64,000 bases of DNA. Origin: Gp6-AA40 sp036407095. GTDB lineage: Bacteria > Acidobacteriota > Vicinamibacteria > Vicinamibacterales > UBA2999. The stretch is taken from assembly GCA_036407095.1 (NCBI GenBank), contig DASWZV010000174.1, positions 372,001 through 436,000 on the forward strand, read 5' to 3'. Every line of letters starts with the position of its first letter. Position 1 is the first letter of the stretch. The notes under the pieces were generated by a model. The model made no database searches. It had not been told where the DNA came from and saw only the letters and a list, made by a program, of their open reading frames with translations. This document shows, piece after piece, positions 57,506-64,000 of the stretch. The position numbers and the translations under genes are program-made.

Positions 57506-58563
57506 GTGCCTCGCCATTGACGCTCGCGTCGCTGCTCGAGAGGGCGGTCTCGCTGTTTCCGACGGCGGAGATCGTCTCGCAGCTACCCGACGGCAGAACC
57601 CATTACGCCACCTACAAGACCTTTCACGCTCGCGTACGCGCCCTCGGCGCGGCGCTGCAGGAGTGCGGACTCCGCCGCGGCGACCGGGTTGCCACGTTGA
57701 TGTGGAATCACCACGTTCATCTCGAGGCGTGCTTCGGCGTGCCTCTTGTCGGCGGCGTCGTGCACGCGCTGAACATGCGACTGCCGGTCGAACAACTCGC
57801 GCGCAGCGTCAACGATATCGAGGATCGGGTTCTCATCGTCGACGACGTGCTGCTGCCGCTCTTCGAGCGGTTGCGAAGGTTGATCAACCCCGAGCTCGTG
57901 ATCGTGGCACCGTCGAAGGGCGGCTCGTTGTGCCACCGCTACGAGGCGTATGAGGATCTGCTCGAGGAGAGCAGCGGCGAGCCGGAGGACGCGAACCTCG
58001 ACGAGGACATGCCGGCGGTGATCTGTGACCCGTCGAGTACGGCGCGACGGTTGCCTGGTGTGGTCTTCACGCACCGCGCGATCGCGCTGTACGCGTACTC
58101 GATCTCGTCTCCCGGACAGTTCTCAATCGAGCGCTCGGACACGGTGCTGCAGGCCATGGCGATGTGTCATGCGAGCGCATGGGGCCTGCCGTACGCCGCC
58201 GTGATGCAGGGCAGCCGGCTCGTGCTGCCGGGATCACTTCTCCAGCCCGAGCGTCTTCTCGATCTGGTCACGGCGCATCGCGTTACGTTGACGAGCGCGT
58301 CGCTGCCGGTGTGGCTCGAGGTGCTCGACGTGCTCGACCACGAGTCCGACCGCTGGCCCGCGGTTCGACGCGCTCGAATCGTGGTGAGCGGCTCGTCGCA
58401 CTACTCGTGGCTGTATCAGCGGTTTCATGCGCTCGGCGTCCAGGTGATTCAACCGCCGAACATGGCCGACACCGCGCGCATTGCAGCCGGCGACTGGCTT
58501 CATGCGCTGCACGCCGAAGACGAACTGCGGCGCGAGTTCGCGAGCCATCGCGCCCAGGGTTGA
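57502..58563 (+). CDS. Truncated acyl-CoA-synthetase-like protein (N-terminal domain only, P-loop lost)
   Basis: A 353-aa relative of long-chain acyl-CoA synthetases (about 540 aa when complete). The N-terminal fold is clear: GDRVATLMWNHHVHLEACFGVPLVGGVVHALNMRLP, VFTHRAIALYAYS, DTVLQAMAMCHASAWGLPYAAVMQGSRLVLPG. The AMP-binding P-loop, normally TSGTTGxPKG, reads DPSSTARRLPG just before FTHRA, and the C-terminal domain with the catalytic Lys is absent after WLHALHAED. It therefore probably cannot adenylate. ATGA overlap with the previous gene; 48 bases before the aldehyde dehydrogenase gene. A binding or scaffold role is inference. Confidence 0.8.
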   Translation: MSASPLTLASLLERAVSLFPTAEIVSQLPDGRTHYATYKTFHARVRALGAALQECGLRRGDRVATLMWNHHVHLEACFGVPLVGGVVHALNMRLPVEQLARSVNDIEDRVLIVDDVLLPLFERLRRLINPELVIVAPSKGGSLCHRYEAYEDLLEESSGEPEDANLDEDMPAVICDPSSTARRLPGVVFTHRAIALYAYSISSPGQFSIERSDTVLQAMAMCHASAWGLPYAAVMQGSRLVLPGSLLQPERLLDLVTAHRVTLTSASLPVWLEVLDVLDHESDRWPAVRRARIVVSGSSHYSWLYQRFHALGVQVIQPPNMADTARIAAGDWLHALHAEDELRREFASHRAQG

Positions 58564-58611
58564 AGGCGGCGCGGTGCGTTCTACGTACGCATTGATGCAG
58601 AGGACTCATAC

Positions 58612-60042
58612 ATGCCGACGCCTTCAGAGACACACGAACCCGACGGGACGAGTCCGGCCGCTCGCGTCATCGCCATGTCCACGATGGCCGGCCTGGACGT
58701 GGATACGTTGGTTGCGAACGCGTTGACCGCTCAGCGTCAGATTGAGAGCTGGAGCGAGGCTCGAATCAACGGTCTCCTTCACGCGCTCGCCAACGTCGTC
58801 GCCGATCACGCGCACCGGCTCGCAGTCGACACCGTGGTCGAAACAGGAATGGGGAACGTGCACGACAAGACGTTCAAGAACTCCATCGCCAGCGTCGGGG
58901 TCTCCGCGTTCCTGGCCGGGCACATCGGCCAGGGGGAGATCGGCTTCGACAGCGAGTGTGGGGTGGCTGAGATTGCGAGCCCTGTCGGTGTGGTCGCCGG
59001 GCTCGTGCCCGCGACTCACCCGGTAGCGACGTTCATCTTCAAGGTGCTGATCGCGCTCAAGGGTCGCAACGCGATCATCCTGAGTCCGAGCCGGCGGGCG
59101 CAGCGGGTATCGGAGCACGTGGGTCAGATGATTCGAGAGAAGCTTCGCGAGATGGGCGCTCCCGTCGATCTCGTGCAGTGGCTGGGGGCCGGCAGCACCC
59201 GGCAAACGGTCGCGACTTTGATGAGCGACGAACACATCGGGGTGGTACTGGCGACCGGCGGCCGGGCGATGGTTCAGGCCGCATATCGATCCGGCAGGCC
59301 AGCGATTGGTGTGGGCCCGGGGAACGCTCCCGTCTTGATCGGCGCGGATGCCGATCTCCGGCACGTGGCTCACAGCGTCGTGATCAGCAAGTCATTCGAC
59401 AACGGTCTGATCTGCGGTGCCGAAAACCATCTCGTCGTTCACTCCGCCGTTCGCGCGCAGTTGCTCGACGAGTTGATGCGCCACCGGGTGGCGGTGCTGA
59501 CCCAATCGGAACGCGCGCGTCTGCACGAGGTGGTCGTGAATGTCGACACCTTGCGCTTCACACCAGCGTTCGCCGGTCGTGACGCCGCAACGTTGGCGTC
59601 GCTCGCGCGGATCGAGCGGCCGTATCGCATCGCCCTGCTCGTGGTTCCGGTCCAGTCGGTCGCCGACGCCGGCTACCTTGCCTTCGAGAAGCTCGCTCCG
59701 GTGATGAGCCTCTTCACCGTCGCGGACATGGATGAAGGCATGACCGTGTGCCGCGCACTGCTCGAGATCGATGGAGCCGGCCACACGGCCGTCGTCCATA
59801 CGCGCAACGGCCGGCTCATCGATCGCTTCGCTGCGGGTATTCCGGCCAGCCGCATCCTCGTGAATTCGCCGGCGACGCAGGGCCTCATGGGGCTCACCAC
59901 CGGCCTGACGCCGTCGTTGACGTTGGGATGCGGCACATGGGGCGGTACGTCCACCACCAACAGCGTGACCTATCGCGACCTGCTGAATATCAAGCGAGTC
60001 GCGTACTACCGGCCGGAGCACGACGATGAGTACCCGGCTTAG
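58612..60042 (+). CDS. CoA-acylating aldehyde dehydrogenase
   Basis: A 476-aa acylating aldehyde dehydrogenase (EutE/AdhE-N/sulfoacetaldehyde-dehydrogenase group). It interconverts an aldehyde and its acyl-CoA with NAD(P). Marks: SPVGVVAGLVPATHPVATFIFK, LATGGRAMVQAAYRSGRPAIGVGPGNAP, catalytic Cys268 in SFDNGLICGAENH and the C-terminal LTLGCGTWGGTSTTNSVTYR. No microcompartment-targeting extension is evident. It overlaps the following acyl-CoA synthetase gene by 17 bases. Paired with that gene it could reduce a carboxylate to an aldehyde or do the reverse. Confidence 0.92.
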   Translation: MPTPSETHEPDGTSPAARVIAMSTMAGLDVDTLVANALTAQRQIESWSEARINGLLHALANVVADHAHRLAVDTVVETGMGNVHDKTFKNSIASVGVSAFLAGHIGQGEIGFDSECGVAEIASPVGVVAGLVPATHPVATFIFKVLIALKGRNAIILSPSRRAQRVSEHVGQMIREKLREMGAPVDLVQWLGAGSTRQTVATLMSDEHIGVVLATGGRAMVQAAYRSGRPAIGVGPGNAPVLIGADADLRHVAHSVVISKSFDNGLICGAENHLVVHSAVRAQLLDELMRHRVAVLTQSERARLHEVVVNVDTLRFTPAFAGRDAATLASLARIERPYRIALLVVPVQSVADAGYLAFEKLAPVMSLFTVADMDEGMTVCRALLEIDGAGHTAVVHTRNGRLIDRFAAGIPASRILVNSPATQGLMGLTTGLTPSLTLGCGTWGGTSTTNSVTYRDLLNIKRVAYYRPEHDDEYPA

Positions 60043-61714
60043 TCACGTGCAAGGCGCAACGGACCGGCCGCTGATCGGCGCCACCATCGGTGAAACGTTC
60101 GATGCCATGGCGATGGCGCACGCGGACCGGACGGCGCTCGTTGTCGAGCACCAGCAGGTGCGCTGGACGTATGCCGAATTGAAACGCCGTGTCGACGAGT
60201 TGGCGCTCGGCCTGATGCGGCTCGGGCTGGAGCCTGGCGATCGAGTGGGCATCTGGTCGCCGAACTGTGCCGAATGGGTGCTGACGCAGTTCGCAACCGC
60301 CAAGGCGGGCCTCGTGCTCGTGACGATCAATCCCGCCTACCTGCGACACGAGCTCGAACACGCGCTCAACACGGTGGGATGCAAGGCACTGATTCTGGCG
60401 CCTGGCTTCAGGGGGACCGACTACATCGCGGTCCTGCGCGAACTGTCACCGGCAATCGGCGCGGGCGACGCCGGGTGGCGATGTCCCTCGCTTCCGAGCT
60501 TGCGGACCGTGATTCGGCTCGGCCCGCAACGCACGCCGGGCATGGTCAATTTCGACGACGTGTCGCAGCCGGCCGACGCCGCGGATCGTGATCGTCTGCA
60601 TCAGCGTGGCTCGCGGCTCCAGTTCGACGATGCGATCAACATCCTGTTCACGTCGGGTACCACCGGCGCCCCGAAGGGGGCGACGCTCTCTCATCACAAC
60701 GTCCTCAACAACGCCTTCCTCGTCGGTGCCTCGATCAACCTCGATTCGCACGATCGCGTCTGCATACCGGTTCCGCTCTACCACTGCTTCGGCATGGTGA
60801 TCGGTACGCTGGGCTGCCTCGCGCACGGTGCGGCCATGGTGTTGCCTGGGGAAGGGTTCGACGCCGCGAGGGTCCTGCGCACCGTTCAGAAAGAACGTTG
60901 CACGGCGCTGTACGGTGTGCCGACCATGTTCATTGCGATGCTCGATCATCCGCGATTTGCGGAACACGATGTCGCCAGCCTTCGCACCGGGATCATGGGA
61001 GGCGCGCCGTGTCCGATCGCGGTCATGCGCCGAGTGGTCGACCGAATGCACATGCCGGAGGTGACGATCGCGTACGGCATGACCGAAACCTCTCCTGTCA
61101 GTTTTCAGAGTTCGATTGATGACCCCGTCGAACGCCGGGTGACGACGGTGGGGAAAGTGCACCCTCATCTCGAGGTCAAGATCGTCGACGCTCACGGGCG
61201 CATCGTGCCGCGCGGAGACACCGGCGAACTCCTGACGCGAGGCTACTCGGTGATGCTCGGGTACTGGGGTGACGACGTGCGCACCCGCGACGCCGTCGAC
61301 GCCGCCGGGTGGATGCACACGGGCGATCTCGCTTCGATCGACGACGAGGGCTACTGCAACATCGTCGGACGAGTGAAGGACGTCGTCATTCGCGGCGGCG
61401 AGAACATCTATCCTCGCGAGGTCGAGGAGTTTCTGCACCGGCACCCGAACGTGCTGGATGTCCAGTGCGTCGGCGTTCCCGACGCCACATATGGGGAAGA
61501 GCTGTGCGCGTGTGTGATCGTGCGCGAGGGCGAGCAGCTCACCGAGGAGGAGATTCGCGATTTCTGCGAGGGGAGTCTCGCTCGCTACAAGATCCCGAGG
61601 TACGTGCGTTCGGTGACCAGTTTCCCGATGACTGCAACGGGCAAGGTCGCAAAGTATCTGTTGCGCGAACAGAGCGCGCGTGAGCTGGGCCTCTTCGAGA
61701 TCGAAGCGGCGTGA
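60026..61714 (+). CDS. Acyl-CoA synthetase (AMP-forming), full length
   Basis: A 562-aa AMP-forming acyl-CoA ligase of the medium/long-chain type. P-loop FTSGTTGAPKG (208-218), IPVPLYHCFGMVIG, YGMTETSPVSF, HTGDLASIDDEGYCNIVGRVKDVVIRGGENIYP, and catalytic Lys in TATGKVAKYLL. All motifs are intact, unlike its truncated relative at 57502. Substrate chain length cannot be read. Start overlaps the aldehyde dehydrogenase stop, so the two are coupled. Confidence 0.93.
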   Translation: MSTRLSHVQGATDRPLIGATIGETFDAMAMAHADRTALVVEHQQVRWTYAELKRRVDELALGLMRLGLEPGDRVGIWSPNCAEWVLTQFATAKAGLVLVTINPAYLRHELEHALNTVGCKALILAPGFRGTDYIAVLRELSPAIGAGDAGWRCPSLPSLRTVIRLGPQRTPGMVNFDDVSQPADAADRDRLHQRGSRLQFDDAINILFTSGTTGAPKGATLSHHNVLNNAFLVGASINLDSHDRVCIPVPLYHCFGMVIGTLGCLAHGAAMVLPGEGFDAARVLRTVQKERCTALYGVPTMFIAMLDHPRFAEHDVASLRTGIMGGAPCPIAVMRRVVDRMHMPEVTIAYGMTETSPVSFQSSIDDPVERRVTTVGKVHPHLEVKIVDAHGRIVPRGDTGELLTRGYSVMLGYWGDDVRTRDAVDAAGWMHTGDLASIDDEGYCNIVGRVKDVVIRGGENIYPREVEEFLHRHPNVLDVQCVGVPDATYGEELCACVIVREGEQLTEEEIRDFCEGSLARYKIPRYVRSVTSFPMTATGKVAKYLLREQSARELGLFEIEAA

Positions 61715-61754
61715 GGGCCATTCGCGTCCGGCAGCCTCGACCGTTGCGACGAGC

Positions 61755-61804
61755 GCTTGCCCGCCGTAGGGCCAGAGGCGCGAAAAAGGGCTTGCCCGCC
61801 GTAG
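61755..61804. repeat. Short direct repeat
   Basis: GCTTGCCCGCCGTAG occurs at 61755-61769 and 61790-61804 (period 35), each followed by a related GGCCAGAGG or CGCCACAG stretch. Intergenic between the synthetase and the next exported protein. Confidence 0.5.
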
Positions 61805-61870
61805 CGCCACAGCTGCGAAGGTGGGAAATGAATCTCCGGCGCGGGCGTATATGCTTCGCAGAAGACCCCT

Positions 61871-62707
61871 ATGAAGCATCTCGTGACCGCTGCAATCCTG
61901 TTCACGCTGACCGCCTCGGTGCCACTGGGGGCGCAGTGGCCGAAGTATCCGACGCAAGGCCCGAAAACCGCTGATGGCCAAGTTGATCTCAAGGGTCCCA
62001 CGCCGCGCACCGCGGACGGCAAGCCCGATCTCTCCGGCGTCTGGGAAACCATCCAGGGGCGGCGAGGTCGAGGGCCGGCGCCGGTCGCGGCCGAAGGCAC
62101 GGGTGAACTGCCGCCGTCGGGATCGGTGTTCGGGAACGTCGGCGATCAGACGCCGGGCGGCACGCCCTACCAACCCTGGGCCGCAGAGCTCGTGAAGAAG
62201 CGGATGGCCGATAACAGCAAGGACAATCCCGACGCGCACTGCCTGCCGATGGGTGTGATGCAGATGACCTCGCACCCCTATCCGAAGAAGATCATCCAGA
62301 CGCCCTCGGAGGTGATCGTCATCTACGAAGGCTCGGGCACGACCGTGCGCGAGATCTTCCTCGACGGGCGGACGCCAGCGAAAGACGCGGAACCGTGGTG
62401 GAACGGCTACTCCACAGGCCGATGGGAAGGCGACACGCTCGTCGTCGAAACGGTTGGCTTCATGGACGATGGGTGGCTCGACGTGCGAGGCAGTCCGCTG
62501 ACGAGCGCGGGCAAGTTGATCGAGCGGTTCCGCCGGCCCAACTACGGCTCACTCGTGATCGAAGTCACGGTCGACGACCCGAAGGCGTACACGAAGCCGT
62601 TCACCGCGACGGTGAACAACCGGCTCCTGCCCGACACGCAGTTGATTGAATTCGTGTGCATCGACAAGAGCGCGCAGCATTACGTCGGGGCCGACGGAAA
62701 GAAGTAA
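61871..62707 (+). CDS. Exported 'GKPDLSGVW' protein (function unknown, paralogue)
   Basis: A 278-aa secreted protein related to the 52467-53504 gene: PRTADGKPDLSGVWET, DNPDAHCLPMGVMQMTSHPYPKKIIQTPSEVIVIYE, GYSTGRWEGDTLVVETVGFMDDGWLD and FTATVNNRLLPDTQLIEFVCID. Signal peptide about 20 residues. It lacks the C-terminal lipocalin-like domain of its paralogue. The ribosome site is weak. Function unknown; some relatives sit near oxidoreductases. Confidence 0.75.
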   Translation: MKHLVTAAILFTLTASVPLGAQWPKYPTQGPKTADGQVDLKGPTPRTADGKPDLSGVWETIQGRRGRGPAPVAAEGTGELPPSGSVFGNVGDQTPGGTPYQPWAAELVKKRMADNSKDNPDAHCLPMGVMQMTSHPYPKKIIQTPSEVIVIYEGSGTTVREIFLDGRTPAKDAEPWWNGYSTGRWEGDTLVVETVGFMDDGWLDVRGSPLTSAGKLIERFRRPNYGSLVIEVTVDDPKAYTKPFTATVNNRLLPDTQLIEFVCIDKSAQHYVGADGKK

Positions 62708-62720
62708 CGAGATGCGGAAC

Positions 62721-62745
62721 GCCGGGCCTGGAAGACAGGCCCGGC
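62721..62745. terminator. Perfect 10-bp hairpin after the exported-protein gene
   Basis: GCCGGGCCTG, loop GAAGA, CAGGCCCGGC, followed by CTAC. It lies 14 bases after the stop and may end transcription, although there is no U-run. The 250-base gap to the next gene holds only this and loose inverted pieces (a second GGCCGGGCC half at about 62780). Confidence 0.55.
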
Positions 62746-62957
62746 CTACACAGCCGCTGAGCAGGTACGCGCGGTGCAGGCCGGGCCTGATCGCTACGCC
62801 CCGCGTGTCCTTATTGCGGTACACTTCGCGTAGTCTCGCGAAGTGTCGTTCTCGACCGCTGAGCGGAGGCGTTCGCAGAGCGAAATGGTCGATTGCCTCG
62901 GCGGGGGCAGGTGACCCGCCTCCGCCGCTCCGCGGCTTCGGCGAGGGTTCACGTGTG

Positions 62958-64000
62958 ATGAGCCGTCGGCTGGGAACAGTTCTCGTTGCGATCGCCATCG
63001 CAGGCTACGCGTGGAGCCTGCGTGCGGCAGAGCCTCGTCAGACGGAGGTCCGCCCAACCGCCTCCGCTAAAGCTACGGCGGTCAGGGCCGCCTCCGCTCA
63101 AGCTACGGCGGTCAAGAAGGTGTCCACGACGGCCGTTGACTATCGTCAGACGGTCACCACTTACTGCATCACCTGCCACAACGAGCGGCTGAAGACCGGC
63201 GGGTTGGCGCTCGATCAAATTGTCGCGGCCGATGTTCCCGTCCACGCCGACGTGTGGGAAAAGGTCATTCGCAAGGTCCGCGCCGGGATGATGCCGCCGG
63301 CGGCGATGCCGCGTCCCGATGCGGCGACGCGGGTCGCGTTCGTGTCGTCGCTCGAGGCCACCCTGGATCGGGCTGCACGTGAAAAGCCGAATCCCGGCCG
63401 TCCGCTCGCACACCGGTTGAACCGCGCGGAATACGCGAATGCGATTCGCGATCTGCTCTCGGTCGACGTCGACGTCAACTCGCTGCTGCCGCCCGATGAT
63501 TCGAGCGGCGGGTTCGACAACAACGCCGACGTCCTCGGCGTCTCGCCGGTGCTGCTCGAAAGCTATCTGGATGCAGCCGAGCGCATCAGCGCGCTGGCCA
63601 TCGGCGATCCACACACGCCGCCGATGGGCGAGTTGTTCCGGGTACGGCAGGACGCGTCGCAGGATCGCCATATCGAGGGGCTGCCGCTTGGCACGGTCGG
63701 TGGAATTGTGATCCACCGGACGCTCCCGCTCGATGGCGTGTATCAGTTCCAGGTGCGATTGTTCCGCACGAATCTCGGGACGATGCGCGGTCTCGAGTAC
63801 CCGCATCAACTCGAGATCGCGGTCGACGGTGAACGCGTGCACCTCGCCTCGTTCGGCGGGAACGCCGAGATCGCAGCGTCGAGCGACAACCCGACGACCA
63901 CCGGCGACGCGGTCGACGGACGTTTTACCGCCCGCGTGCCGCTCAAGGCGGGACCGCACGTGATCACGGTCGCGTTTCTCGAGAAGACGCACGCGCTCAA
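62958..64000 (+). CDS. Cytochrome-c/DUF1587/DUF1592 family protein, cut by the window end
   Basis: An open frame from the ATG at 62958 runs to the edge (about 347 residues seen; complete members are about 800). Signal helix GTVLVAIAIAGYAW, then a haem site YCITCHNE (C70-x-x-C73-H74), MMPPAAMPRP as likely axial Met region, and HRLNRAEYANAIRDLL, the DUF1587 opening found in Planctomycetes, Verrucomicrobia and Acidobacteriota. A carbohydrate-binding-like beta domain (YQFQVRLFRTNLG, LEIAVDGERV) follows. Residues about 34-53 come from a 30-bp tandem repeat. Function of the family is unknown; secreted redox protein. Confidence 0.85.
   Translation, partial: MSRRLGTVLVAIAIAGYAWSLRAAEPRQTEVRPTASAKATAVRAASAQATAVKKVSTTAVDYRQTVTTYCITCHNERLKTGGLALDQIVAADVPVHADVWEKVIRKVRAGMMPPAAMPRPDAATRVAFVSSLEATLDRAAREKPNPGRPLAHRLNRAEYANAIRDLLSVDVDVNSLLPPDDSSGGFDNNADVLGVSPVLLESYLDAAERISALAIGDPHTPPMGELFRVRQDASQDRHIEGLPLGTVGGIVIHRTLPLDGVYQFQVRLFRTNLGTMRGLEYPHQLEIAVDGERVHLASFGGNAEIAASSDNPTTTGDAVDGRFTARVPLKAGPHVITVAFLEKTHAL
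63058..63117 (+). repeat. In-frame 30-bp tandem repeat near a signal peptide
   Basis: CCGCCTCCGCTAAAGCTACG and CCGCCTCCGCTCAAGCTACG start two 30-bp units (63058-63087, 63088-63117) differing at few bases. They encode the SAKATAVRA/SAQATAVKK linker after the signal of the cytochrome protein. A related CTCGCCAAGGCTACGGCGG lies at about 7409-7427 in an intergenic region. Confidence 0.65.

Overview
The window looks like an Acidobacteriota chromosome, most likely class Vicinamibacteria. This is an inference from gene content, not from a marker gene. It is GC-rich, and it carries a PadR regulator coupled to an 'ADOP'-type tandem FtsX/MacB permease, many secreted enzymes with similar signal peptides, exported 'GKPDLSGIW' proteins, and a cytochrome-c/DUF1587 protein that runs off the right end. 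No rRNA, tRNA, CRISPR array, integrase, transposase or phage gene was recognised.

Layout. 0.2-8.6 kb: exported PEBP protein, DinB protein, an EndoIII-like protein lacking its catalytic Lys and Asp, a repeat-bracketed TonB-receptor remnant, an NTF2-like exported protein, an ECF sigma factor coupled to a double-VOC protein, a secreted esterase with an apparent frameshift in its signal peptide, and an exported HpaI-like aldolase. 8.7-14.6 kb: two paralogous metallo-beta-lactamase-fold hydrolases around an EEP phosphodiesterase, BKACE, cyclase/kynurenine-formamidase-like protein, and a lipoprotein with a C-terminal membrane helix. 14.9-27.5 kb: a cellulose locus with GH8-CBM2 endoglucanase, DUF5666-like protein and a second GH8 on the minus strand. 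Divergent from these are a fused BcsA-BcsB synthase and a BcsC TPR/beta-barrel porin. 27.8-44.6 kb: methyltransferase, ACE-like M2 peptidase, orphan ExbD, HEAT protein, DinB protein, xanthine-dehydrogenase pair, threonine synthase, acyl-CoA-dehydrogenase-like protein, amidohydrolase and two more MBL hydrolases. 44.9-53.5 kb: ADOP permease/PadR, UdgX, a gamma-glutamyltranspeptidase/PrpD/exported-protein run. 53.5-62.7 kb: a large winged-helix/ATPase/TPR regulator divergent from an operon with a BON protein, two tiny proteins, a truncated acyl-CoA-synthetase-like protein, a CoA-acylating aldehyde dehydrogenase and a full acyl-CoA synthetase. Together the last two could interconvert a carboxylate and an aldehyde through an acyl-CoA.

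The most unusual content is non-coding. Several families of large, GC-rich, self-complementary repeats occupy the intergenic spaces. Family A (14628-14860, 43479-43696, 48734-48969, with a simpler version at 27576-27726 and a minimal palindrome at 12727-12746) folds into an outer stem closing a four-way junction with three hairpin arms. The same fold is kept with compensatory base changes, while loops and much of the stem sequence differ. Family B is made of purine-rich 'ACGGAG' arms forming 28-54 bp hairpins (8613-8737, 33241-33360, 3224-3323) and, in one case, bracketing a gene fragment (2366-3151). Family C is a roughly 190-bp-armed inverted repeat at 41117-41586 with an internally deleted relative at 925-1060. 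Small TTCA/TGAA-loop palindromes and a hairpin array at about 31560-31690 complete the set. Some of these sequences have entered genes: they supply the stop codon of the xanthine dehydrogenase large subunit and parts of the N-termini of exported proteins. All positions, arm lengths and pairings were read by eye. Family assignments are from motif recognition and have not been searched against a database.
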